Of a stretch of DNA of 52,370 nt, positions 40,918 to 52,370 are shown piece by piece; within the stretch, counting starts at the first letter, position 1; each line of letters starts with the position of its first letter. The DNA comes from JADJOY01 sp046331705 [NCBI: bacterium] (GTDB lineage Bacteria > JADJOY01): positions 1 to 52,370 of the forward strand of contig JAXLQJ010000050.1 in the NCBI GenBank assembly GCA_046331705.1, written 5' to 3'. Both the position numbers and the translations under genes were made by a program. The notes below the pieces were generated by a model that worked only from the letters and a program-made list of their open reading frames with translations, searched no databases and had not been told where the DNA came from.

Positions 40918-42201
40918 TCACGAACGCGACCGCTTGGCGTCGGCCTTGGCCTTCGTGCCCGCCGGCTTCTTCGCGGCGGGCGCGGCCTTCTTGCCGAGCT
41001 CGAAGGCATCGTGAAGCACGCGCACCGCGAGCTCGCTGAACTTGTCCTCGATCACGCAGCTTATCTTGATCTCGGACGTCGAGATCATCTGCATGTTCAC
41101 GCCCACGGCGGAAAGCGCCTGGAACATGCGCGCCGCCACCCCCGCGTGCGTTCGCATCCCCACGCCCACCACCGAGACCTTGGCGATCGTCGAGTCGTGG
41201 TCCACCTGGCGAGCGTGGACTCCCGCGGCCACCCGCTCGATCTCGGGCAGCAGCCGCTTGAGATCCACCCGCGGCACCGTGAACGTGAGGTCCGTGAGCC
41301 CGTGCTCGCTCACGTTCTGCACGATCATGTCCACGACCACGCCGGCCTCGCCGAGCGGCGCGAAGATCGACGCGGCGATGCCCGGCCGATCGGGCACTCC
41401 GCGGAGCGCGATCTTCGCCTGGTCCCGCTGACAGGTCACGGCCGTCACCGTCCGCTGTTCCATCTCGTCCTCCCGGCTGTCGACGAGGGTCCCCTCGCCC
41501 TCCTGGAACGCGTGCAGCACGCGCACCGACACGTTGTAGCGCATCGCGTACTCGACCGAGCGCTCGGCGAGCACCTTCGCCCCCAGGCTCGCCATCTCCA
41601 GCATCTCCTCGTGGGTGAGATGCGGGATTCGGCGCGCATCGGGCACGACGTTGGGATCGGACGTGTAGACGCCGTCGACGTCGGTGAAGATGTCGCAGAA
41701 GTCCGCCCCCAGCGCCGCCGCCAACGCGACCGCGGTGGTGTCCGAGCCGCCCCGACCGAGGGTGGTGATGCGGCCGTCCGAATCGACGCCCTGGAAGCCC
41801 GCCACGACCGCGATCTCGCCACGGTCCCACGCGCGCAGGATCGGCTCGCGGTCGATCGACTCGATCCACGCGCGCCCGAAGCTCGAGTTGGTGTGGATCG
41901 CGATCTGATGCCCGAGGAAGCTGCGCGCCGCGTGGCCGCGGGCGCGTAGCTGGATCGCCAGCATCGCGGCGCTCGCCTGCTCGCCGGTGGCGATCAGCAC
42001 GTCCACCTCGGAGAGATCCGGGACCTCGGCGATGTCGTGCGCCACCTTGAGCAAGCGGTTGGTCTCGCCCGCCATGGCGCTCACCACCACGGCGACGCGG
42101 TGTCCTTGCCGGACCGTTGCCGCGACGCGCTCCGCGGCCCGGCCGATGCGCTCCAGCGTTCCCACGCTGGTCCCACCGAACTTCTGAACGATCAGGGCCA
42201 T
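40918..42201 (-). CDS. lysC: Aspartate kinase with basic C-terminal tail
   Basis: Phosphorylates aspartate, first step to Lys, Thr and Met. The 427-residue protein starts MALIVQKFGGTSVG and has FTDVDGVYTSDPNVVPDAR and GRGGSDTTAVALAAALGA; two ACT domains (about 265-400) should sense lysine and threonine. After the usual end the chain continues with about 25 residues rich in Lys and Ala (KKAAPAAKKPAGTKAKADAK), which resembles histone H1-type tails and is unusual here. The start ATG 42201 overlaps the tsaE stop by 10 bases; the longer open frame is a shadow of tsaE. Confidence 0.96.
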   Translation of the reverse strand: MALIVQKFGGTSVGTLERIGRAAERVAATVRQGHRVAVVVSAMAGETNRLLKVAHDIAEVPDLSEVDVLIATGEQASAAMLAIQLRARGHAARSFLGHQIAIHTNSSFGRAWIESIDREPILRAWDRGEIAVVAGFQGVDSDGRITTLGRGGSDTTAVALAAALGADFCDIFTDVDGVYTSDPNVVPDARRIPHLTHEEMLEMASLGAKVLAERSVEYAMRYNVSVRVLHAFQEGEGTLVDSREDEMEQRTVTAVTCQRDQAKIALRGVPDRPGIAASIFAPLGEAGVVVDMIVQNVSEHGLTDLTFTVPRVDLKRLLPEIERVAAGVHARQVDHDSTIAKVSVVGVGMRTHAGVAARMFQALSAVGVNMQMISTSEIKISCVIEDKFSELAVRVLHDAFELGKKAAPAAKKPAGTKAKADAKRSRS

Positions 42202-42746
42202 CTCGCCCCCTCCACCGGACCGGCCGCGGGCTCGACCGAGCCGCCGTGCTCCGTCACGCCGGATTCCGCCGACATCGGTTGCTGCCGAGCGATCGCCTCG
42301 AGACAGGCCTCGGGCTCGGCACCGACGGCCTCGAACACCAGCTCGCGGCGGTGCTCGTCGAGCCACGTGAATCTCACTCGCAGATGCTCCTGGGGCAATG
42401 CGTCCGGGAATCGCTCGGCCCATTCCACGACGACCACGTCACCGCCACCGATCGCGTCGGCGAGGCCGAGATCCACCACCTCGCCGGCGGCCGCCAGCCG
42501 ATAGAAGTCGGCGTGGGTGAGCCCTGGCGACCCGGGATAGCGACACGCGAGCACGAAGGTCGGGCTGCCGCTCCAGCTCGCATCCGCGAGGCCGAGGCCC
42601 TCGAAGAGACCGCGGGTGAAGAGCGTCTTGCCGGCGCCCAGCTGGCCGTCGAGCGCCACCACCAACCCCGGCGGCGCCACTCGCCCCAGCGCGCGGCCCA
42701 CCTCGAGCGTCTGCTCGGCCGCACCGCTCACCCAGCGGCGGATCAC
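42192..42746 (-). CDS. tsaE: tRNA threonylcarbamoyladenosine biosynthesis ATPase TsaE
   Basis: ATPase partner of TsaD/TsaB in t6A37 formation. About 184 residues from GTG 42746, which overlaps the nnrD stop as GTGA and has GGAGG four bases upstream; ATG 42761 is the alternative. The Walker A motif is GQLGAGKT (residues 34-41), then SPTFVLACRY and THADFYRL, the latter the family signature, and VEWAERFPDALPQ. The C-terminus is about 30 residues longer than usual. Its product is the substrate of MtaB, encoded about 6 kb away. Confidence 0.94.
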   Translation of the reverse strand: MIRRWVSGAAEQTLEVGRALGRVAPPGLVVALDGQLGAGKTLFTRGLFEGLGLADASWSGSPTFVLACRYPGSPGLTHADFYRLAAAGEVVDLGLADAIGGGDVVVVEWAERFPDALPQEHLRVRFTWLDEHRRELVFEAVGAEPEACLEAIARQQPMSAESGVTEHGGSVEPAAGPVEGARWP

Positions 42747-44338
42747 GGTGCCTCCAGCCATTGGATGCGCGGGGCCACCAACGGCGCGCGGCCCAGGTCC
42801 AGGTCGTCGCGGGCGGCAGGCAGCTCGCGCGCCACCTCGCTCGCCAAGAGCCCGCTGTGGCCGACCACCTTCGTCAGCCGATCCCCCGCGGCACCGTGGA
42901 GATAGACCGCGAGCTCCGCCGCGGCGCCCGCCTCCATGCGTTGCGCCAAGAGCGCGCCGACGACGCCCGTGAGGACGTCGCCCATGCCGCCCGTCGACAT
43001 CCCGGGATTGCCCGTCGAGTTGATCGCCGCGCGCCCATCCGGATGGGCAACCACGGTGCCCGCGCCCTTGAGCACGACGATCGAGCGGTGGGCGCGCGCG
43101 AAATCCCGCGCCAGCGCGAGCCGATCGGCTTGCACCTCGGCGGCGCTCACGCCGCAGAGCATCCCCATCTCGCCGGGATGGGGCGTGAGGATGCGCGGCG
43201 CGGGCGCGCGATCGAGCGCCGAGGGATCGGCCGCGAGCGCGGCCAGCGCGTCCGCATCCACCACCATCGGCGCGTCGAGCTCGGCGATCAGACGCGCCAC
43301 CAGCGCGCGGGTCGGGCTCGCCCGGCCGAGGCCCGGGCCGAGTGCCACCGCCTGCTTTCCCCCCGCGAGCGCGGCGATGGCGTCGAACGCGGCCTCGCCG
43401 AGGAAACCGCGGCCGTCGTCGACGATCGGCGCCGTCATGATCTCGGGCGAGCGCTCGTCGCGCGGCGCGCTCACCGAAGCCGGCATGACCCACGTCACGA
43501 GCCCCACCCCGGCGCGCAGCGACGCCAACGCGGTGAGCGCGCCGGCGCCCGTGAGCCCGGCGGACCCCGCCACGACCAAGAGATGGCCGAACGTTCCCTT
43601 GTGCGCTTGGCGCGGCCGAAACGGCACCAATCGCGACACCGAGGAAGCGCTCAGCCAACGCACCCGTGGCTCGCTCGCCTCGAGCAGGCGATTGGGAATC
43701 CCGATGTCCACGACCCGCACCTCGCCCGCCAGCTCCGAGCCCGGCGGCAGCACGTGGCCGAGCTTCGGGAACCCGAACGTGACGGTGAGCTCGCAGCGCG
43801 GGGCGCACCCCAGCACGCGGCCCGTCGACGCGTCGACTCCCGATGGCACGTCGACCGCGACCACCGGCGCCGGCAGGGCGTCGAGCCAGGCGATCGCGGC
43901 GCGCGCGAGCCCCATCACCTCCGAGCGCAAGCCCGTGCCGAAGACCGCATCCACGGCCACGTCCACGTCGCCGAGCGCGGCCGTCCAGCGAGCGAAGGCG
44001 GCTTCGTCGGCGATCGGCTCGAGCCGGCCCCCCGAGCCGAGGAAGGCGCCGAGGTGAACCGCCGCGTCCCCGCGGACGCGCTCCTGCGTCCCCAAGAGCG
44101 CAGTCGCGACGTTCCAGCCGAGCGCGCGCAGCAGCCGTCCGATCACGAATCCATCGCCACCGTTGTTGCCCGTGCCGCACACCACGGCCACGCGCTTCGG
44201 CTCGCGCCCGAAGCGCGCGAGCAGCGCTCGAGCGGCGCCGCGCCCGGCGTTCTCCATCAGCACCGCGCCGGGCAGCCCCACCTCCTCGATGGTGCGGCGG
44301 TCGAGCTCGGCCATCTCGGCCGCGGTCAGGACGTACAC
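42743..44338 (-). CDS. nnrD: Bifunctional NAD(P)H-hydrate epimerase / ADP-dependent dehydratase
   Basis: Repairs hydrated NAD(P)H. The 531-residue protein has both parts: an N-terminal epimerase (residues 1-215; LMENAGRGAARALL, GTGNNGGDGFVIGRLL, PSGVDASTG) and a C-terminal ribokinase-like dehydratase (about 225-510; KGTFGHLLVVAGSAGLTGA, LTPHPGEMGMLCG, NPGMSTGGMGDVLTGVVGALL). Start GTG 44338. It ends in a GTGA overlap with tsaE. acpS, which often sits between pdxJ and this gene in related genomes, is absent. Confidence 0.96.
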   Translation of the reverse strand: MYVLTAAEMAELDRRTIEEVGLPGAVLMENAGRGAARALLARFGREPKRVAVVCGTGNNGGDGFVIGRLLRALGWNVATALLGTQERVRGDAAVHLGAFLGSGGRLEPIADEAAFARWTAALGDVDVAVDAVFGTGLRSEVMGLARAAIAWLDALPAPVVAVDVPSGVDASTGRVLGCAPRCELTVTFGFPKLGHVLPPGSELAGEVRVVDIGIPNRLLEASEPRVRWLSASSVSRLVPFRPRQAHKGTFGHLLVVAGSAGLTGAGALTALASLRAGVGLVTWVMPASVSAPRDERSPEIMTAPIVDDGRGFLGEAAFDAIAALAGGKQAVALGPGLGRASPTRALVARLIAELDAPMVVDADALAALAADPSALDRAPAPRILTPHPGEMGMLCGVSAAEVQADRLALARDFARAHRSIVVLKGAGTVVAHPDGRAAINSTGNPGMSTGGMGDVLTGVVGALLAQRMEAGAAAELAVYLHGAAGDRLTKVVGHSGLLASEVARELPAARDDLDLGRAPLVAPRIQWLEAP

Positions 44339-44437
44339 GGCGGGCTCGGCGAGTGGGTGCGGTGGCGGACGCGAGAGGCGCTCGCCCGTGGCGAGGCGGC
44401 GGCTCGGGTTTAGCAGGGAACGTGCCGCGATGGCGCG

Positions 44438-45177
44438 TCAGCTCACGGCGACGCGGATCTTCTCGACCATCTCGCGAACCGCGCGCTCCATGCCGACCAA
44501 CACGGCGCGCGCCACGATGCTGTGCCCGATGTTGAGCTCGACGATGCCCGCCGTGGCGGCGATCGGAGCGACGTTCTGGTAGTCGAGCCCATGACCGGCG
44601 TGGACCTCGAGGCCGAGGCGCTGCGCGTGCGCCGCCGCTTGGCGGACGCGATCGAGCTCCCGCGCCAAGGTGGCCTCGTCGCGCGCGTCGCAGAAGCTGC
44701 CGGTGTGGATCTCGATCCCGCGCGCGCCCAGCTCGCGCGACGCGTCGAGCTGACGGGGCTCGGGATCGACGAACAGGTACGTGGGGATCCCCGCCTCGTC
44801 GAGTCTCCGCACCGCCGCGCCGGTCGCGGCGCGCTCGCGGATCACGTCGAGGCCGCCCTCGGTGGTGAGCTCGGCGCGCTTCTCCGGCACCAGCGTGACC
44901 TGGTCGGGCCGGCGTTCCAGCGCGATCCGCACCATCTCCTCGGTGGCGGCCATCTCCAGGTTGAGGCGCGTCTTGACCGTGTGACGCAGCACCTCGAGAT
45001 CGCGGTCCTGAATGTGGCGCCGGTCCTCGCGAAGATGAATGGTGATGCCGTCCGCTCCCGCGAGCTCGGCGAGGACGGCGGCCGCGACGGGGTCGGGCAC
45101 GGGCGCCCGGCGCGCCTGGCGGACCGTGGCCACGTGATCGACGTTCACCCCGAGCGCCGGGACGCGGCTGGTGCTGG

Positions 45178-45181
<4 letters not shown>
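44438..45181 (-). CDS. pdxJ: Pyridoxine 5'-phosphate synthase
   Basis: Closes the pyridine ring in DXP-dependent vitamin B6 synthesis. The 247-residue TIM barrel begins with [16 protein letters not shown] and has [20 protein letters not shown], the catalytic-loop His/Arg, and ITLVPEKR-like QVTLVPEKR and GHGLDYQNV. Start ATG 45181 overlaps the glmM stop as ATGA. A gap of 99 bases separates it from nnrD. Confidence 0.97.
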
Positions 45182-46550
<1,369 letters not shown>

Positions 46551-46554
<4 letters not shown>

Positions 46555-47510
46555 GGCTTGCGAGCCGAGCTCTCCGGGGGCTGCGGTGGAGCCGACTCGA
46601 CTAGCACACGCGTCGTCGCGGGTTCAAGGCGAACGCGCTCGAAGGGCGCGGGGAGCGACACCGCGACGGCCAGCGAGCGCTCGCCCTTTTCCACGCCCTT
46701 CGCGTCCGCCCACACCACCACGTCGGTGGACTCGAGCGCAGCGAGCCCGGAGGTGGGTCCGCGCAGCGTGACGCTCGCGCGCGCCGGCGTGAGCGTCGCG
46801 AGCTTGCCCGGGCTCACGTTCCGAGTCTCGATCGGCAGGTCGTCGAAGGTGCGCTCGGTCCACGCCTCGTCGATCGCCACGAACGCGACCACGCTGTCCG
46901 GCTGGGCGGAGCGCACCCGCGGATCGCTGCGATCGAGGGCCACCCGCTGGCGAAACGGCGCCTTCACGCCGTCGAGCTCGATCGGCAACGTGCCGATGCG
47001 GCGCAGCCCCTCGGCCTGGCTCTCCGGCACGCTGACGGTGACCCGCGGCGGATCGATGCGCGTCGCTTCGCTCACCAGGCGGAAGCCCGCGAGCGGCTGC
47101 CCGATGGTGACGGCGTCCACCTCGACGACCTTGGTCACCAGCCGCTCCACCATGACGGGGATCTCGGCGGGGCTCACCCGCGTGACCTCGACGCCCGGCG
47201 GCAGCGAGAACTGGTCGCGCGAGATGACGAACGTCGAGGTGCCCGGCTTGACCCCGCTCAGGTCGACGTGGACGCCGAGCTGTCGCGAATCGAGCTGGGC
47301 GAGCTGGGCGCGCGCGCCGGCCACGCGCACGCTCACGCGATCGACGGCTCCCTGGACCACCACCAGATCGGGGCTCAGCCCCCGCAGCTCGAGCGGCACG
47401 AAGAACGCCATCTCCGCCCGTTGCTCGGTGCCGACGAATCGCCACAGCGCGAGCGCCATCATCAGCGCCACGAGCTTGAGGCCCACGTTGCGCGTGAAGA
47501 GATCCTTCAC
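46551..47510 (-). CDS. cdaR: CdaR/YbbR-domain regulator of diadenylate cyclase
   Basis: A 319-residue extracytoplasmic protein anchored by one N-terminal helix ([16 protein letters not shown], residues 11-26). The rest is three or four YbbR repeats, each an extended beta domain with a hallmark PxxVxVxxP-like turn, for example [14 protein letters not shown]. Start GTG 47510 overlaps the cdaA stop as GTGA. YbbR proteins bind CdaA and modulate c-di-AMP synthesis in firmicutes; the same role is inferred here from gene order. Confidence 0.9.
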
Positions 47511-48337
47511 CGCGGCTCCCGCGCGACGTCCGCCGCGCCGAGCTTGGCCCCCGCCGTCGCGGCTCGATCCGCCGCCCGACCCAAGAGCGTCGCGAGGCGC
47601 GAGCGCAGGCGCGAAGCATCCAGGTCGCGATCGAGCGTGCCCGCCACGGCGAGGCTGACCACTCCCGTCTCCTCGGAGACGACCAGCACCACGGCATCCG
47701 AGGCCTCGCTCAGGCCTAGCGCCGCGCGGTGGCGCGTTCCGAGCGCCCGGCTCACGTCCGGGTTCACCGTGAGCGGCAAGAGCGAGCCGGCGGCGGCGAT
47801 CCGGCCGCGGCTCACGATGACCGCGCCGTCGTGCAGCGGCGAGCCGCTCTGGAAGATCGACTCGACGAGCTGCTTGGAGAGCACCGCGTCCACGGAGACA
47901 CCGCTCTCGATGAACTCGCGCAGGCCGGTGCGCCGCTCCAGCACGATCAGGGCGCCGATCCGCCGGCTCGCCAGCGACACCACCGCGCGCACCAGCTCCT
48001 CGAGGTTCATCTCGCTCTCGGCGGGCGCGAGCCGCGAGAAGAGCGGACTGCGCCCCAGCTCCACCAGGCCGCGGCGGATCTCGTGCTGGAACAGCACCAC
48101 GATCACCAGGAAGATCGAGCCCAGGAAGGTCGAGAGCACCGCGTGGATGGTGTGCAGACCGAAGCGATCCGCGACCGCGTAGAGCCCGAGCACCACCGCC
48201 AGGCCCACCAGCATCTGCACCGCGCGCGTGCCCTTGATGAGCACCATGATCCAGTACAGGAAAACCGCGACGATGAGCACGTCCGCGGCGTCCTGCCAGT
48301 GGAAGCTGCCGACCAGCGCGCGCACGATGTCCGTCAC
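47507..48337 (-). CDS. cdaA: Diadenylate cyclase CdaA
   Basis: Makes cyclic di-AMP from two ATP. The 276-residue protein has three N-terminal membrane helices (about residues 18-85) and a DAC domain with both catalytic motifs, SPLHDGAVIV (DGA at 170-172) and GTRHRAALGLSE (RHR at 202-204). Start GTG 48337 overlaps folP (GTGA), and the end overlaps cdaR. c-di-AMP controls potassium and osmolyte balance and wall homeostasis in Gram-positive bacteria; its presence here indicates this second messenger in a Gram-negative-type genome. Confidence 0.96.
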   Translation of the reverse strand: MTDIVRALVGSFHWQDAADVLIVAVFLYWIMVLIKGTRAVQMLVGLAVVLGLYAVADRFGLHTIHAVLSTFLGSIFLVIVVLFQHEIRRGLVELGRSPLFSRLAPAESEMNLEELVRAVVSLASRRIGALIVLERRTGLREFIESGVSVDAVLSKQLVESIFQSGSPLHDGAVIVSRGRIAAAGSLLPLTVNPDVSRALGTRHRAALGLSEASDAVVLVVSEETGVVSLAVAGTLDRDLDASRLRSRLATLLGRAADRAATAGAKLGAADVAREPR

Positions 48338-49197
48338 GTCGGCGCCTCACTCGCTCGCGCGCCGTGACGGACGCGGTCCGCGACCGCGAGATACGGCCGC
48401 GCCTCGGCCGGATCGTGCAGCCGCAGCACGTCGGCGCCATTCAGCACCGCGGCGACCGCGGCGGCGAAGGTCGGCGGGGCGCGGCCGGCGGGGTCCGCAC
48501 CGCCCACGATCTCGCCCAGGAAGGTCTTTCGAGAGAGTCCCACGAGCAGGGGATAACCCACGCGCGCGAGCTCTCCCAGACGGCGCACGATCTCCCAGTT
48601 GTGCTCGAAGGTCTTGCCGAACCCGATGCCCGGGTCGATCGCGATCCGATCCGCGCCGATCCCCGCGGCGCGCGCTTGCGCGGCGCGCGCCGACAGGTAC
48701 TCGGCGATCTCGGCCACCACGTCCCGGTAGCGCGGGGCCCGTTGCATCGTGCGCGGATCGCCGCGCATGTGCATCAGCACCACGCCCGCCCCCGAGGTGG
48801 CGACCAGCCGCGCCATCACCGGATCGGCGAGCGCGGTGACGTCGTTCACCAGGTGCGCGCCGAGGTCGAGCGCACGAGCCGCGACCTCGGGCTTCGAGGT
48901 ATCGACCGAGATCGCCACGTCGAGCTCCCGCGCGACGCGTTCGATCACCGGCGCCACGCGCGCGAGCTCCTCCGCCGCGGAGACGGGGATCGCTCCGGGC
49001 CGCGTCGACTCGCCGCCGACGTCGACGAGATCCGCGCCGCCCGCGACCAGCGCGCGGGCGCGGTCGAGGGCCGCGTCGGGATCGAGGGCGCGTCCGCCGT
49101 CGTAGAACGAATCGGGCGTGACGTTCAGGATGCCCATCACCAACGTCCGTCGCCCGAGGGCGAGCGTGCGATCCCGCAATCGCCAGCTTGCCGGCAC
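48334..49197 (-). CDS. folP: Dihydropteroate synthase
   Basis: Joins p-aminobenzoate and dihydropterin pyrophosphate in folate synthesis; the sulfonamide target. The 287-residue protein has MGILNVTPDSFYDGG, VDVGGESTRPGA, ISVDTSKPEVA and LMHMRGDPRTMQ, all diagnostic, and LLVGLSRKTFLGE. GTG 49197 was chosen because GGAGG lies five bases upstream; a TTG at 49254 would add 19 low-complexity residues. It overlaps cdaA by four bases (GTGA). Confidence 0.96.
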   Translation of the reverse strand: MPASWRLRDRTLALGRRTLVMGILNVTPDSFYDGGRALDPDAALDRARALVAGGADLVDVGGESTRPGAIPVSAAEELARVAPVIERVARELDVAISVDTSKPEVAARALDLGAHLVNDVTALADPVMARLVATSGAGVVLMHMRGDPRTMQRAPRYRDVVAEIAEYLSARAAQARAAGIGADRIAIDPGIGFGKTFEHNWEIVRRLGELARVGYPLLVGLSRKTFLGEIVGGADPAGRAPPTFAAAVAAVLNGADVLRLHDPAEARPYLAVADRVRHGARASEAPT

Positions 49198-49293
49198 GCC
49201 GTCCTCCGTGCCCGCGGCGCGGCGCAACCCGTCGCCGGCGCCGGCACCGCCCAATCGCGTCCTCGCGCGCCGCGGCTCGCGACGGACGCGCCG

Positions 49294-51222
<1,929 letters not shown>

Positions 51223-51272
51223 CCGAGACCCACGACCTTTTCTCGTTTGATTTCGCTGAAATGCCGTAACCC

Positions 51273-51301
51273 ACCCTATCAGAAGGGATCGCCACCCTCA
51301 A
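51273..51301 (-). promoter_or_regulatory. Weak putative promoter for ftsH
   Basis: TTGAGG (51296-51301) within the last codons of tilS and TAGGGT (51273-51278) right after its stop, 17 bases apart on the minus strand. Predicted start about 45 bases before the ftsH GTG. Only moderate matches. Confidence 0.35.
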
Positions 51302-52346
51302 CCCGCGCGTCCGGCACCGGGATTGCGCCGCCCGGCACGTCGTCCGCGCCCTGCCTCGCCACCAGCGCGTCGGACGCGCGTTCGATCCGCAGCCCGCCGC
51401 CGACGTCCACTCCGCGCCCCTCGGTCACGCCATCCACGAGCAGCTCGACCAGCGCGCGCACCACCGCTCGGCGCGCTTCCAGACCGAACCCGACGAGGAG
51501 CCAGCGAGCCACCACCCGGCGCGCGAGCGCGGGTGAGGCATCCGCGAGCGGCGCGATCGCGAGCGCACCTCGTCCCCGATCGAGAGCGCGCTTCAGGCGG
51601 GCCTCGGTCTCGCCCTGGAAGTGCAGCGCGTCCTCGCGGGCCTCGCGCGCCAACGCCACCAGCGAGCGGCGCAGGTGCCCGGCTCCGTGAGCCTCGAGCC
51701 ACGGCAGAATCGCGTGACGGATCTGGTTTCGCGGCACGCGCGGGTCGGCGTTGGTGGGATCCTCGCGCCAGGCGAGCCCCCTCATCGTCGCATAGCGATG
51801 GAGCTCGACGCGCCACAGGCCGAAGAGCGGCCGTACCCACGGCGCGCTCACCGCGTCCATCCACCACCCGTCGCTCGGGACACCTTGCAGCAGGCGTAGC
51901 ATCAACCACTCGGCCTGATCGTCGGCGTGATGGCCGAGCGCGATCCAGTCCGCGTTCCACTGCCGCGCCTCGCGCGCCAGCGCCTCGCGACGTGCGATGC
52001 GCAAGCGCTCTTCCGGCGAGCCGTGCGCGGGGAGATCGTCCCCCGTGAGCCGTGCGACCACCGCGTCCAGCCCGCGGGCGGCCGCCGCCTCGGCGACGAA
52101 GCGCGCATCCGCCGCGGAATCGACGCGCACCGCGTGATCGACGTGGGCGACGCGCAGCGTGAGCGCGCGCCGCTCGGCGACTCGCGCCAGCACGTCGAGG
52201 AGAACCGTCGAGTCGAGGCCGCCCGAGCACGCCACCAGCACGCGCTGGCCAGGGCCGAGCGCCCGACAGGCATCCAGCTGGTGCAGGACCGGAACCAGCA
52301 GATCCTGGCGGGTCGCGTGGGGCGGCGCCGTCGTCGTCGCGGCCAC
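51279..52346 (-). CDS. tilS: tRNA(Ile)-lysidine synthase (5' end near window edge)
   Basis: Converts C34 to lysidine in the tRNA-Ile that reads AUA. About 355 residues are visible from GTG 52346. The PP-loop motif is SGGLDST (residues 41-47), followed by [17 protein letters not shown] and [19 protein letters not shown], and the tRNA-contacting [27 protein letters not shown]. The C-terminal substrate domain is short and poorly conserved. The frame stays open to the window edge, so the true start could be outside. Confidence 0.93.
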   Translation of the reverse strand: MAATTTAPPHATRQDLLVPVLHQLDACRALGPGQRVLVACSGGLDSTVLLDVLARVAERRALTLRVAHVDHAVRVDSAADARFVAEAAAARGLDAVVARLTGDDLPAHGSPEERLRIARREALAREARQWNADWIALGHHADDQAEWLMLRLLQGVPSDGWWMDAVSAPWVRPLFGLWRVELHRYATMRGLAWREDPTNADPRVPRNQIRHAILPWLEAHGAGHLRRSLVALAREAREDALHFQGETEARLKRALDRGRGALAIAPLADASPALARRVVARWLLVGFGLEARRAVVRALVELLVDGVTEGRGVDVGGGLRIERASDALVARQGADDVPGGAIPVPDARVEGGDPF

Positions 52347-52370
52347 CGGCTGGAGCTCGACACGCCCGCT

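Overview
The window is a GC-rich stretch of bacterial chromosome carrying almost only housekeeping genes. I count 48 protein genes and 2 tRNA genes, all transcribed from the minus strand. No phage, insertion sequence, integron or CRISPR signal was seen. The gene order (infC-rpmI-rplT-pheS-pheT-merR, and ftsH-folP-cdaA-cdaR-glmM-pdxJ-nnrD-tsaE-lysC-cimA) resembles that of deltaproteobacteria in the broad sense (Desulfobacterota, Myxococcota, Binatota-like lineages). That placement is an inference from synteny and base composition, not from a database search.

Reading in the direction of transcription (high to low coordinates): 52.3-41 kb holds tilS, ftsH, folP, the c-di-AMP module cdaA-cdaR-glmM, then pdxJ, nnrD, tsaE, lysC and cimA. 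39.3-37.3 kb holds a ComEA-like protein, a putative lipoprotein and cysE. 37.1-31.5 kb is an RNA-modification, ribosome-assembly and RNase cluster: mnmA, mtaB, rnc, era, der. 31.4-28.3 kb holds a double-FHA protein with a zinc-ribbon-like segment, a methyltransferase and a membrane protein of the lysylphosphatidylglycerol-synthase/flippase type. 28.2-23.6 kb is a guanine-nucleotide group: gamma-carbonic anhydrase, Ppx/GppA, guaB, guaA. Then come dnaE, a translationally coupled secreted protein, gltA, tRNA-Val, infC-rpmI-rplT, a strong intrinsic terminator, pheS-pheT, a MerR regulator, tRNA-Pro with its own terminator, surE and apt. The last 10.6 kb is a complex I operon, nuoABCDHJKLMN, followed by a small ribbon-helix-helix protein with an Arg/Gly-rich tail.

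Points that stand out: (1) nuoH, nuoJ, nuoK and the start of nuoL are broken by many single-base frameshifts packed into about 2 kb, while every other gene reads cleanly; this looks like a local sequence-quality problem rather than decay. (2) The nuo operon lacks nuoE, F, G and also nuoI. (3) infC has no ATG/GTG/TTG start that preserves its conserved N-terminus and appears to start at a rare codon behind a perfect ribosome binding site. (4) At least 13 gene junctions are 4-base start/stop overlaps (GTGA, ATGA or TTGA), indicating heavy use of translational coupling. (5) The region around the small ribbon-helix-helix gene contains a perfect 10-bp inverted repeat built from TTGAC half-sites and a 14-bp palindromic element on both sides of the gene. 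I found no convincing new multi-gene system; the window is mostly ordinary core genome. No gene-free stretch exceeds 300 bases.
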